NCBI GenBank assembly: GCA_045602005.1
Contig: JAZSAS010000053.1
Coordinates: 1 to 8,762 of the forward strand
DNA: 8,762 bases
From: UMGS755 sp045602005
GTDB lineage: Bacteria; Bacillota; Clostridia; UBA1381; UBA9506
Reading direction: 5' to 3'
Shown here: positions 1 to 7,136 of the stretch, one piece after another
Layout of the letters: each line of letters opens with the position of its first letter
Position numbering within the stretch: position 1 is the stretch's first letter
The notes under the pieces: model-generated
Databases searched by the model: none
The model's input: the letters and a program-made list of their open reading frames with translations, nothing else
Told to the model about the DNA's origin: nothing
Translations under genes and position numbers: made by a program

Positions 1-663
1 GCGAACCCTTGAGCAGTCATTCCGCTCTCCCCGATGCGGTTCCGGTGAAAGGTAGGGACAGTCAGTTTCAACCATCAGCCGCTCCATCGGAATATAGCTT
101 GCTGACTCCTTGGCCTTTTTCCCATTTTTAAAGGTCACAGGACCGGCAAAGGATATCATAAAGCCTAGGTCCAGCAGTTCTCTTGCCATTTCCACACTAC
201 CGGAATAACAGTGCATCACACCCCGGAAATAGCCTGATTGACGAATCACATCCAGACAGTCAGCATGGGCATCTCTGTCGTGAACAACATAGGGCAGATC
301 TAACTCTTTAGCAAGCAAAATCTGGTTTAAAAACCATGTTTTCTGTTGCTCTCTATTAGCCTCCTCATAGTGATAATCCAGGCCGATTTCGCCGATTGCC
401 ACAACCTTTGAATGCTGTGCTAGACTTCGAAGTGTTTCAAGGTCCGCTTTAGTCATATTTTGTGCGTCATAGGGGTGAACACCCACAGCAGCATAAATAA
501 AATCATATTGTTCTGCCAGCAAAACCCCTTGACGGGAGTTTTCTAAATCAGAACCGATATTCACCACCAGACTCACGCCTGCCTGACGGATTGTTTCAAT
601 CACTTCGGCTCTATCTTCACTAAATCGTCCATCATCTAAATGTGCATGAGTATCAAAATACAT
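1..663 (-). CDS. tatD: TatD-family metal-dependent hydrolase (DNase), C-terminus cut by window edge
   Basis: Cytoplasmic metal-dependent nuclease of the amidohydrolase superfamily; family members are TatD/YabD/YcfH-like DNases. The 221 visible residues read without interruption. They carry the metal ligands in order: THAH (H6, H8), GEIGLDY (E92), VVHDRD (H128), MHCYSG (H151) and ETDCPYL (D201), followed by the usual SPEPHRG segment. Full-length members are about 255 residues, so roughly 35 C-terminal residues lie beyond position 1. The ATG at 661-663 has an AAGGAG ribosome binding site at 672-677 that overlaps the rnhA stop codon, which indicates translation coupled to rnhA. It is the last visible gene of the operon. 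In many Firmicutes tatD follows metG instead, so this position is unusual. The family assignment is firm; the physiological substrate is not known from sequence. Confidence 0.93.
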   Translation of the reverse strand, partial: MYFDTHAHLDDGRFSEDRAEVIETIRQAGVSLVVNIGSDLENSRQGVLLAEQYDFIYAAVGVHPYDAQNMTKADLETLRSLAQHSKVVAIGEIGLDYHYEEANREQQKTWFLNQILLAKELDLPYVVHDRDAHADCLDVIRQSGYFRGVMHCYSGSVEMARELLDLGFMISFAGPVTFKNGKKAKESASYIPMERLMVETDCPYLSPEPHRGERNDCSRVR

Positions 664-675
664 GCCCGATTCTCC

Positions 676-1155
676 TTAGCATACCGCCTGGTAGCCTGCA
701 TCCTCCGGCAGGTTCTCCCCTGCCGCTGCCGCTACTGCCAGTGCATCGCAACGTTCATTTTCCGGGTGGCCGTCGTGCCCTTTAATCCAGACGAACGTCA
801 CCTCATGTCTATTCATTAAATCTAAAAGTCTCTGCCACAAATCTGGGTTTAATGCCTTTTCTTTATTGCTCTTCACCCAGCCTTTTTTCTTCCAGCCATA
901 AACCCAACCTTGATTCACAGCATCAACCACATACTTGCTGTCGCTGTAAACCGTTACTTTACAAGGCTCCTTCAAACGTTCAAGACCGGAAATCACAGCC
1001 AGAATTTCCATTCGATTATTCGTGGTCAAACGATAGCCGCCGGAAAGCTCCAGACTATGCCCCCCATACTGCAAAATGGTGCCCCAGCCTCCGGGGCCCG
1101 GATTGCCGGAACAGGCACCATCTGTGAACATCATCACCATTTTTCGCTCACTCAT
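676..1155 (-). CDS. rnhA: Ribonuclease HI
   Basis: Cleaves the RNA strand of RNA-DNA hybrids such as R-loops and primers. The protein is 159 residues, close to the E. coli enzyme (155). The active-site carboxylates are all visible: D12 in FTDGACSGNPGPGGW, E50 in NNRMEIL, D72 in YSDSKYV and D137 in NERCDALA, with the catalytic-loop H127 in KGHDGHPEN. The basic handle region (GWKKKGWVKS, about 87-96) is present, so this is the bacterial RNase HI type with a hybrid-binding protrusion. The ATG at 1153-1155 has a TGGAGG site at 1162-1167 and overlaps the nrnA stop codon by 8 bases, so the two genes are translationally coupled. RNase HI after nrnA is not the usual arrangement, where truB is expected. 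Confidence 0.97.
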   Translation of the reverse strand: MSERKMVMMFTDGACSGNPGPGGWGTILQYGGHSLELSGGYRLTTNNRMEILAVISGLERLKEPCKVTVYSDSKYVVDAVNQGWVYGWKKKGWVKSNKEKALNPDLWQRLLDLMNRHEVTFVWIKGHDGHPENERCDALAVAAAAGENLPEDAGYQAVC

Positions 1156-2113
1156 TGTTTGCCTCCAAACGTCCGGTAATTTCCACCACCAGCTTCTCCG
1201 TTAAGGCTTCGGGAGATAAATCAGACACAAAACCGGCAGCACATTTATGTCCGCCACCGCCAAAGCATGATGCCAAAAGTGCTAAATCTATATTGTCCTT
1301 ACACCGCAGACTGACTTTCAGTTGCTTTTCATCTTTATCTTTAATAATAACGCTAACTGCCACTCCCTCAATAGACAAAACCGTGTTGGGTAGCTCCTCC
1401 ACTTCCTCATGGGTGAGGCCATATTGCTCTAAAAAGCTGTCAAAGCAGGTCAGCACAGCAATTTGACCACCATAATACAACTGAACACGATCAGCCAGAG
1501 CGCCTGTGAATTTCAGCTTAGAAAGCTTCACCGTATCATATAACTGACAGGTGATAAAGCGATGCGCAAGCCCCTGCTCCAACAGTTCCGCCGCGATACG
1601 AAAGGTTCGGGGTGTTACATTGGAATATTTAAACTGACCGGTATCTGTAGAGATACCGGTGAAAAGCGGCGCCAGTGTTTTTTCGGGCAAATTGCCACAC
1701 AGGCTCTTAATAAGCAGATATACCAATTCGGCACAAGCTGCACTGTCAGTTTCTGTATAGTATACGTCCCCATAGGGAGCATCTCCATAGTGATGATCCA
1801 CCACCAAACGGGTTCCAATAGCCTGATATAGCGGCACCAATGTCCCTAGGCGATTTAAAGAGCCACAATCCAGAGCCAATGCCGTGTCAAACTCCTCCGG
1901 CTGTCCGGCAAGGCGGTAACCCTCGTTTAAAAAGGCATATTTTTCCGGAATCTCCTTTTCCAGAAATACAACAGCCTGTTTTCCCAGGCTCTCCAATGCC
2001 GCTTTGATCGCAAAGGAAGAGCCCAACGCATCACCGTCCGGATTGGTATGGGTAAAAATTGCAATCCTTTGAGACTGCTCCAGTTTTTTCTGAACATCCT
2101 GTAATTGATTCAC
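1148..2113 (-). CDS. nrnA: NrnA-type bifunctional oligoribonuclease / pAp phosphatase (DHH-DHHA1)
   Basis: DHH-family phosphoesterase. Characterised NrnA proteins degrade 2-5 nt RNAs and dephosphorylate 3'-phosphoadenosine 5'-phosphate (pAp). Visible motifs, numbered from the GTG at 2122: THTNPDGDALG (H25, D29, D31), ALALDCG (D85), the DHH triplet at 109-111, STDTG (D160), and the DHHA1 substrate motif GGGGHKCAAG at 288-297. Two GTG starts compete. The one at 2122 overlaps rbfA by 8 bases but has no spaced ribosome binding site. The one at 2113 lies one base after the rbfA stop and is preceded by GGTGAT, so I prefer it (321 residues rather than 324). It sits directly after rbfA, as in many Firmicutes, and its end overlaps rnhA. 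Function is confident at family level; the start is less certain. Confidence 0.93.
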   Translation of the reverse strand: MNQLQDVQKKLEQSQRIAIFTHTNPDGDALGSSFAIKAALESLGKQAVVFLEKEIPEKYAFLNEGYRLAGQPEEFDTALALDCGSLNRLGTLVPLYQAIGTRLVVDHHYGDAPYGDVYYTETDSAACAELVYLLIKSLCGNLPEKTLAPLFTGISTDTGQFKYSNVTPRTFRIAAELLEQGLAHRFITCQLYDTVKLSKLKFTGALADRVQLYYGGQIAVLTCFDSFLEQYGLTHEEVEELPNTVLSIEGVAVSVIIKDKDEKQLKVSLRCKDNIDLALLASCFGGGGHKCAAGFVSDLSPEALTEKLVVEITGRLEANNE

Positions 2114-2114
2114 A

Positions 2115-2459
2115 TTAATCACCCTGTGTTGATTTTAAAAGCTCCGTAATCCGTGCACCGTGCTCCATAGAATGGTCTAATTCAAAGACCGGTTCCGGCG
2201 TGTAGCGCATGTTCATCCGCGCACCCAATTCCCGCCGCACATAGCCGGCAGATTTTTTCAAAGCAACCATCGCTTCTTTCTGCTCTGCTTCACTGCCCAG
2301 CACACTGATATAAATTTTCGCATACCTTAGGTCGGGTGTCACATTCACAGTTACCACACTGGTCATCACAGGAATGCGGGGATCCTTCATGTTTCTGATA
2401 ATATCAGACATTTCTTTTCTAAATTCTTCGTTGATTCGATTAATTCTGTTTACACTCAT
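2115..2459 (-). CDS. rbfA: 30S ribosome-binding factor A
   Basis: Small KH-type protein that binds the 30S subunit and helps 16S rRNA 5'-end maturation and cold adaptation. It is 114 residues, a normal family length. The family signature is visible: NRINEEFRKEMSDII at the N-terminus, DPRI, the VTPDLRYAKIYISVLG strand region (about 40-55) and the helix-kink-helix with SAGYVRREL (70-78), ending RYTPEPVFELDHSMEHG. The ATG at 2457-2459 overlaps the infB TGA in an ATGA arrangement, with GAGGTT just upstream inside infB. It is therefore probably translated by coupling to initiation factor 2. Confidence 0.97.
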   Translation of the reverse strand: MSVNRINRINEEFRKEMSDIIRNMKDPRIPVMTSVVTVNVTPDLRYAKIYISVLGSEAEQKEAMVALKKSAGYVRRELGARMNMRYTPEPVFELDHSMEHGARITELLKSTQGD

Positions 2460-4738
2460 TTTTTAACCTCGACCATCTTAAATCCTTCCACGATGTCGCC
2501 TTCTTTAATGTCATTAAAGTTCTCAATGCCCAAACCGCACTCGTAACCGGAGTTGACTTCCTTCACATCGTCCTTAAAACGTTTTAAAGATGCCAACTTA
2601 CCCTCATGCACCACAATACCGTCACGAACAATACGCACCTGAGTGTTTCGTGCAATATTACCATCCAGAACATAGCAGCCGGCAATGGTACCAACGCCGG
2701 AAACCCTAAAGGTCTGGCGGATTTCTGCATGACCGGTAACCTCTTCACGGAAGGTAGGCTCCAGCATACCCTTCATGGCAGCCTCAATTTCTTCAATTGC
2801 ATTATAAATAACACGATATAAGCGCACATCCACACCCTGGCTCTCGGCAGAAACTGCAGCACCCGGGTCAGGACGAACGTTAAAGCCGACGATGATGGCA
2901 TTAGAGGCAAAGGCCAGCATGACATCAGACTCACGAATAGCACCCACGCCGCCATGAATCACACGCACACGAACTTCCTCATTGGAAAGCTTCTCCAAAG
3001 ACTGGCGAACAGCCTCTACAGAACCCTGAACATCGGCTTTGACAATGATATTCAAATCTTTAACCTGACCTTCTTTAATCCGGTCAAACAAATCATCCAG
3101 CGTAACAGCGGCATGAGCCTTGTTGCGCTCATCCTTCAGCTGTTGTTTTCTCTGCTCCACCACATTTTTTCCCAAACGCTCGTCGTCAATGGCATAGAAC
3201 AAATCGCCGCCGTCAGGCGTTTCGGAAAGACCGGTAATCTCAACGGGGACAGAAGGCCCTGCCTTTTTAATTTTCTTTCCTTTATCATCTAACATGGCAC
3301 GAACGTGACCAATAGCCGTGCCGGCAATGACAATATCGCCAACCTTCAGCGTTCCGTTCTGCACCAAAACTGTTGCCACGGGACCACGACCCTTATCCAG
3401 ACGAGATTCAATGACCGCACCCTTAGCCTGTCTGTTGGGATTCGCCTTTAAGTCACGCATTTCAGCAACCAGCAGCACCATTTCCAAAAGGCCATCAATG
3501 TTCAGCCTCTGTTTCGCTGAAACCTCAACACAAATGGTGTCGCCACCCCATTCTTCAGGGATAAGACCATACTCGGTTAAATCCTGTTTGATTCTGTCAG
3601 GATTAGCACCTTCTTTATCAATCTTGTTAATAGCAACAATAATGCTGACATTGGCAGCCTTTGCATGGTTAATGGCCTCAACCGTCTGGGGCATAACGCC
3701 GTCATCAGCGGCCACTACCAAAATGGCAATATCTGTTACCTGAGCACCTCTGGCACGCATGGCAGTAAAGGCCTCGTGACCGGGGGTGTCCAGAAAAGTG
3801 ATTTTCTTATCACGAATCCGCACTCTGTGTGCACCAATATGCTGGGTGATGCCGCCGGCCTCTGTATCGGTAACGTTAGAGTCACGAATAGCATCTAACA
3901 GTGAGGTTTTACCGTGGTCAACGTGACCCATAACCACCACAACCGGTGAACGGGGTTCCAGTTCCTCAGGTGCATCCTCCTTTTCGGCCTCAGCAAACAG
4001 AATCTCTTCGTTCGTCAGGATGATTTCCTGTTCAACAATAGCACCCATATCTTCTGCAATCAAGGCTGCCACATCATATTCAATGGTTTGACTGATAGCC
4101 GCCATGATACCCAGCGTCATCAGCTTTTTAATAACCTCCGTAGGAGACACGCCCAAACGGGAGGCAAATTCACCAACAGAAATTTCGTTGGGAATTAAAA
4201 CCTTCTTTTTCTCTTTTTTCACCTTTTGTTCTTTTACAGGCTGAGGCTTATTCTTAACAGCCGCCGTGCTGTTGTCACGATGACGATTCACCGTCTTTTT
4301 AAGCTTCTGCTTTTTAACACCATCCTCCGAAACGTTGGTGGGCACCAGCTCTTCCAGCTTTTCGGTATCCATCTTGTTAACGTCAACAACTGTCTGTCGT
4401 GTGTCAACATGACGCACCTTTCTTTTAATCGGTTCATCAATAACAGAAACCGTTTCTTCTGACACTGCTTTTTCAGAATCCTGCTCCTGAGCCTTTTTCT
4501 GCTTTTTCTGAGGCGCTTCCGGCGCAGGTGTTGCCACCTTCACCTTACCGAAATCGGGAATTGCCACCGCCTTATCAAAGCGCTGGGTAAATACCTCAAA
4601 TATAATGTCAAGCTGATCATCCTCTAACACACTCATATGGTTCTTAATTTCATAACCGTATTCCGCTAAAAGCGCAATCAGCTCTTTTGAATTTGTGTCC
4701 AGCACCTTGGCCAGCTCATGTACTCTCACCTTTGTCAT
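2456..4738 (-). CDS. infB: Translation initiation factor IF-2
   Basis: GTPase that places fMet-tRNA on the 30S subunit and promotes subunit joining. Domains in order, in 760-residue numbering: N-terminal IF2_N (MTKVRVHELAK, 1-50), a charged Lys/Glu-rich linker (about 70-180), a second IF2_N-like domain (IPNEISVGEFASRLGV, about 182-235), the G domain with G1 GHVDHGKT (271-278), G2 GGITQHIGAH, G3 DTPGH (317-321), G4 NKID (371-374) and G5 SAK (407-409), then the beta-barrel and fMet-tRNA-binding C-terminal domains. A GTG at 4768 would add 10 residues (MPCKFSEVWI) but lacks a ribosome binding site. The ATG at 4736-4738 has GGAGGTG six bases upstream and gives the canonical MTKVRVHELAK, so I use it. 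It follows ylxR after 71 bases with no ylxQ between. Confidence 0.98.
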   Translation of the reverse strand: MTKVRVHELAKVLDTNSKELIALLAEYGYEIKNHMSVLEDDQLDIIFEVFTQRFDKAVAIPDFGKVKVATPAPEAPQKKQKKAQEQDSEKAVSEETVSVIDEPIKRKVRHVDTRQTVVDVNKMDTEKLEELVPTNVSEDGVKKQKLKKTVNRHRDNSTAAVKNKPQPVKEQKVKKEKKKVLIPNEISVGEFASRLGVSPTEVIKKLMTLGIMAAISQTIEYDVAALIAEDMGAIVEQEIILTNEEILFAEAEKEDAPEELEPRSPVVVVMGHVDHGKTSLLDAIRDSNVTDTEAGGITQHIGAHRVRIRDKKITFLDTPGHEAFTAMRARGAQVTDIAILVVAADDGVMPQTVEAINHAKAANVSIIVAINKIDKEGANPDRIKQDLTEYGLIPEEWGGDTICVEVSAKQRLNIDGLLEMVLLVAEMRDLKANPNRQAKGAVIESRLDKGRGPVATVLVQNGTLKVGDIVIAGTAIGHVRAMLDDKGKKIKKAGPSVPVEITGLSETPDGGDLFYAIDDERLGKNVVEQRKQQLKDERNKAHAAVTLDDLFDRIKEGQVKDLNIIVKADVQGSVEAVRQSLEKLSNEEVRVRVIHGGVGAIRESDVMLAFASNAIIVGFNVRPDPGAAVSAESQGVDVRLYRVIYNAIEEIEAAMKGMLEPTFREEVTGHAEIRQTFRVSGVGTIAGCYVLDGNIARNTQVRIVRDGIVVHEGKLASLKRFKDDVKEVNSGYECGLGIENFNDIKEGDIVEGFKMVEVKK

Positions 4739-4744
4739 TATCCA

Positions 4745-4751
4745 CACCTCC
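4745..4751 (-). promoter_or_regulatory. Ribosome binding site of infB (decides the start)
   Basis: GGAGGTG on the minus strand, six bases before the ATG at 4738. It lies inside the extra ten codons that a GTG start at 4768 would add, which argues that the longer reading is not the real N-terminus. Confidence 0.85.
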
Positions 4752-4809
4752 GAAAATTTGCACGGCACGGGTCTTTCTATCTCTCGCCGCTCCCCTTAAA
4801 CACGTTTTT

Positions 4810-5085
4810 CTACTTATCTGTACTCAGTGCAGCCAGTGTTTTAACAAGCTCAGCATAAACAGCCTCTTCCACAGGTTGGCGAAAGGCCTTGTTCAGCCGC
4901 CTTTGTTTCACCAGCTTTTCCCGGCAATCAGGACTTTTACATAAATAAGCACCTCTGCCGTTTTGCTTGCCGGTGACATCTACAAAAACACCGGTTTCAT
5001 TTTTCACAATGCGAACGAGATTTGCTTTGGGAAACTTCTCACCGCAGCAAATACATTCCCTGATTGGCTCATGTACAGACTTCAT
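4810..5085 (-). CDS. rnpM: YlxR-family RNA-binding protein (RnpM, RNase P modulator type)
   Basis: Small basic protein of the YlxR family. The B. subtilis member, renamed RnpM, has been described as an RNase P modulator; that role is knowledge of the family, not something visible here. The 91 residues show the family pattern: PIRECICCGEKFPKANLVRIV near the N-terminus (R9, C11, C14, K20, R25), the hallmark GRGAYLC at 43-49, then C54, and a basic helix (KLVKQRRLNKAFRQ). The ATG at 5083-5085 lies nine bases after the nusA stop. The best site is GGAGGA at 5099-5104, a rather long 13 bases upstream and overlapping the nusA end. Position between nusA and infB is classical. Confidence 0.95.
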   Translation of the reverse strand: MKSVHEPIRECICCGEKFPKANLVRIVKNETGVFVDVTGKQNGRGAYLCKSPDCREKLVKQRRLNKAFRQPVEEAVYAELVKTLAALSTDK

Positions 5086-5094
5086 AACGCTCTG

Positions 5095-6123
5095 TTATTC
5101 CTCCGGTTTAATATCAATCTTCCAGCCGGTCAGTTTGGCTGCCAGCCGTGCATTCTGACCTGCCTTGCCAATTGCAAGTGACAGCTGATGAGCAGGAACG
5201 ATAACGTGAGCCGAACGTCCCTCCTCGTCGATTTCCACACTGACAACCTCAGAGGGACTCAGTGCCTCATTGATAAAACGAACAGGGTCGTCGAAATATT
5301 TCACAATATCTATCTTTTCCCCGTTTAACTCATCGCATACATACTGCACACGGCTTCCTCTGGGACCAACACAAGAACCCACCGCATCCACGTTGGGGTC
5401 GCTGCTGAACACAGAAATTTTGCTTCTGGAGCCAGCTTCACGGGCAATGGTTTTAATTTCCACAACGCCGCTTCCCAGTTCCGGCACCTCCTGCTCAAAT
5501 AAGCAGCGAATCAGTCCGGGATGGGTTCTTGACAAAGTCAGCTTGGGGCCTTCACGAGTGGAACGAATACCCACAACAAAAAACTTCATCCGTGAACCGG
5601 GGTTATATACTTCTCCCGCCAACTGCTCTCCCAGGGGAAGTTCCGCTTCCTGGTCGTTGTCTACACGAACAACCACAGCACGTTTGTCAACCTTTGTAAT
5701 CACACCGCTGAGCAAAGTATTTTCTTTGCCACGGTAGTATTCATATGCATTTTCATTCTCTGCCTCGGTGATGCGCTGTACCACAACCTGCTTCGCTGTT
5801 TGGGCGGCGATTCTGCCAAAATTCTTAGGCTGAATCTCCACATTAAGCACGTCGCCCACCTGATAGCGTGCGTCTAGCTCCTGTGCCTCGGAAAGACCAA
5901 TTTCCAGATTGTGGTCCATAACCTCCTCTACCACCTCTTTCTGCTGACAGATGGCAATAGCACCGGTTTCACGGTTAATAGAAACCTCCACATTCTGAGC
6001 ATGACCATAATTTTTCTTATAGGCTGCAAGGAGTGCTTTTTCAAGAGTTTCTAAAATAATTTCCTTGTCAATGCCTTTGCTGGCAGACAATTCAGTTAAT
6101 GCAGACATAAATTCCTGATTCAT
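5095..6123 (-). CDS. nusA: Transcription termination/antitermination factor NusA
   Basis: RNA polymerase-associated factor that modulates pausing, termination and antitermination. Domains in 342-residue numbering: N-terminal RNAP-binding domain (1 to about 125), S1 domain (about 136-200, LLSGVITKVDKRAVVVRV), and KH1 and KH2 with GxxG loops GPRG (253-256) and GKAG (319-322). The protein ends straight after KH2 (GWKIDIKPEE) and lacks the acidic repeats of proteobacterial NusA, as usual in Gram-positives. A GTG at 6138 would add five residues, but it coincides with the Shine-Dalgarno GGAGGT (6131-6136). The ATG at 6121-6123 is therefore the start. It lies 29 bases downstream of the rimP stop. 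Confidence 0.98.
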   Translation of the reverse strand: MNQEFMSALTELSASKGIDKEIILETLEKALLAAYKKNYGHAQNVEVSINRETGAIAICQQKEVVEEVMDHNLEIGLSEAQELDARYQVGDVLNVEIQPKNFGRIAAQTAKQVVVQRITEAENENAYEYYRGKENTLLSGVITKVDKRAVVVRVDNDQEAELPLGEQLAGEVYNPGSRMKFFVVGIRSTREGPKLTLSRTHPGLIRCLFEQEVPELGSGVVEIKTIAREAGSRSKISVFSSDPNVDAVGSCVGPRGSRVQYVCDELNGEKIDIVKYFDDPVRFINEALSPSEVVSVEIDEEGRSAHVIVPAHQLSLAIGKAGQNARLAAKLTGWKIDIKPEE

Positions 6124-6130
6124 TTTTTTG

Positions 6131-6136
6131 ACCTCC
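6131..6136 (-). promoter_or_regulatory. Ribosome binding site of nusA (decides the start)
   Basis: GGAGGT on the minus strand, seven bases before the ATG at 6123. The alternative GTG at 6138 lies immediately upstream of this site and cannot use it, which settles the start. Confidence 0.85.
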
Positions 6137-6152
6137 ACATCAAAATTACCAA

Positions 6153-6614
6153 TTAAAATATTACTGCAAGGCGAATAGATGCCGCCTTGTCCAGCGGAAT
6201 TTCTATCAAATTTTGTTCATAGCGTAAGGAAACAACACCCTCCCGATAGCCTGCCAGCTCTGCCGTGAAATCTTTCAAGCCGTCAATGGCAGCATAGAGC
6301 TTCACATCTACCGGATGACCAATATATCTGAGAAAATCTGATTCCCGTTTCAGTTTACGGTCTAGACCTGCTGAGGAAACCTCTAAAGAATAAGCAGAAG
6401 GAATGGGGTCATGAACATCCAGCCTTTCTGACAGTGTCACACTGACCTGTTCGCAGTCATCAATGGAAACGCCGCCCTCTTTGTCAATATACACCCGCAA
6501 AACGTTCTCCTTGCCCTCTTTTTTAAATTCCACATCCCAAATGGAAAGTCCATAGGCTGCAGCAATGGGCTCTGCCAGTTCTAAAACAAGCTGTTCGATC
6601 TTGGAATAAGCCAT
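6153..6614 (-). CDS. rimP: Ribosome maturation factor RimP
   Basis: Assembly factor for the 30S subunit (formerly YhbC/YlxS). It is 153 residues, a normal length. The N-terminal domain holds the motif VRVYID-like LRVYIDKEGGVSIDDCEQVS (about 39-58) and the family signature YSLEVSSAGLDRKLKRESDF (75-94), where most members read SPGLDRPL. A small SH3-like C-terminal domain follows (about 95-153, GHPVDVKLY to IEIPLDKAASIRL). The ATG at 6612-6614 has AAGGAG six bases upstream (6621-6626). It is the first gene of the nusA-infB operon, as is usual, and is preceded by a 164-base spacer with a strong hairpin that probably forms part of its mRNA leader. Confidence 0.96.
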   Translation of the reverse strand: MAYSKIEQLVLELAEPIAAAYGLSIWDVEFKKEGKENVLRVYIDKEGGVSIDDCEQVSVTLSERLDVHDPIPSAYSLEVSSAGLDRKLKRESDFLRYIGHPVDVKLYAAIDGLKDFTAELAGYREGVVSLRYEQNLIEIPLDKAASIRLAVIF

Positions 6615-6651
6615 GATTTTCTCCTTTTCGGTTTAAAGTCAGTTACAATGC

Positions 6652-6681
6652 GAAAGAGTGGGATACTTGACCCACTCTTTC
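6652..6681 (-). promoter_or_regulatory. Perfect 11-bp hairpin in the rimP leader
   Basis: GAAAGAGTGGG (6652-6662) and CCCACTCTTTC (6671-6681) are perfect complements around an 8-base loop, 37 bases upstream of the rimP ATG. The arm is followed by GCATTG on the minus strand and by AGAAAAG on the plus strand, so there is no T-run in either direction and it is not a standard intrinsic terminator. It is more likely a structured leader, protein-binding site or mRNA-stabilising stem at the head of the nusA operon. Structure is directly seen; role is inferred. Confidence 0.6.
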
Positions 6682-6778
6682 AGAAAAGATACTTATTAAC
6701 GCAAGCTTTTAAAGCTCCTAACACACAAATTGCATAAAACCCAAAGGGATGTTATGCCAAAATCCTCAAAGCAGGGGA

Positions 6779-7048
6779 TTATCTGTGGTTTGCAAAGCAC
6801 TCACTGCAATACACCGGTCTATCTTCCTTGGGCTCAAAAGGAACCTGAGCCTCTTTGCCGCAATCAGCGCAAATAGCCGTGTGCATTTCTCTGGACTGCC
6901 TTAAGCTGTTCTTTCTTGCAATTCTGCATTCTTTGCAGCGAGTGGGCTCATTTTCAAAACCCTTCTCTGCATAGAATTCCTGTTCGCCGGCTGTGAATAC
7001 GAATTCTGTACCACAATCCTTACAAACCAACGTCTTGTCTTCGTACAT
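6779..7048 (-). CDS. Small double zinc-ribbon protein (zf-trcl-like)
   Basis: An 89-residue protein with two four-cysteine zinc ribbons. The first is TLVCKDCG ... RCKECR (C9, C12, C38, C41) and resembles the 'probable zinc-ribbon' zf-trcl domain (GTEFVFTAGEQEFYAEKGF). The second is AICADCG ... VYCSECF (C60, C63, C81, C84), with a VPFEPKEDRPVYC stretch. No catalytic motif, signal peptide or membrane segment is seen, so nucleic-acid or protein binding is the most that can be inferred. A GTG at 7126 would add 26 residues rich in Phe/Tyr without a ribosome binding site. The ATG at 7046-7048, preceded by GAGGG at 7056-7060, begins exactly at the conserved domain. It lies between sigH and rimP in the same direction. 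Confidence 0.85.
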   Translation of the reverse strand: MYEDKTLVCKDCGTEFVFTAGEQEFYAEKGFENEPTRCKECRIARKNSLRQSREMHTAICADCGKEAQVPFEPKEDRPVYCSECFANHR

Positions 7049-7071
7049 GTGTTTTCCCTCACTTTGATAAT

Positions 7072-7110
7072 AAAAAAATATAATGTAAACAGGACTAAGC
7101 CCCGTTTTAC
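7072..7110 (-). terminator. Probable intrinsic terminator after sigH
   Basis: On the minus strand, 27 bases past the sigH stop, GTAAA and TTTAC (7085-7110) close an imperfect stem. With one bulge and two G-T pairs it extends to about 11 bp with a TTA loop. It is followed by ATTATA and seven T residues (7072-7078). The gap between stem and T-run makes it weaker than a textbook terminator, so partial read-through into the zinc-ribbon gene is possible. Confidence 0.5.
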
Positions 7111-7136
7111 CAAATTTACAACACACCCAAACTTTA

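Noticed and set aside
3318..3743. 141-codon plus-strand reading frame antisense to infB
   Set aside because: It lies opposite the highly conserved IF-2 GTPase domain and is a shadow of its codon pattern.
4739..4768. Ten-codon N-terminal extension of IF-2 from a GTG
   Set aside because: It would read through the strong GGAGGTG ribosome binding site and precede the canonical MTKVRVHELAK start.
5270..5737. 155-codon plus-strand reading frame antisense to nusA
   Set aside because: NusA S1 and KH motifs are intact on the minus strand across the same bases; the antisense frame is rich in Ser/Thr/Pro with no domain.
6652..6681. Intrinsic terminator of the zinc-ribbon gene
   Set aside because: The stem is strong but neither strand has a T-run after it (GCATTG or AGAAAAG follow), so I list it as a leader hairpin.
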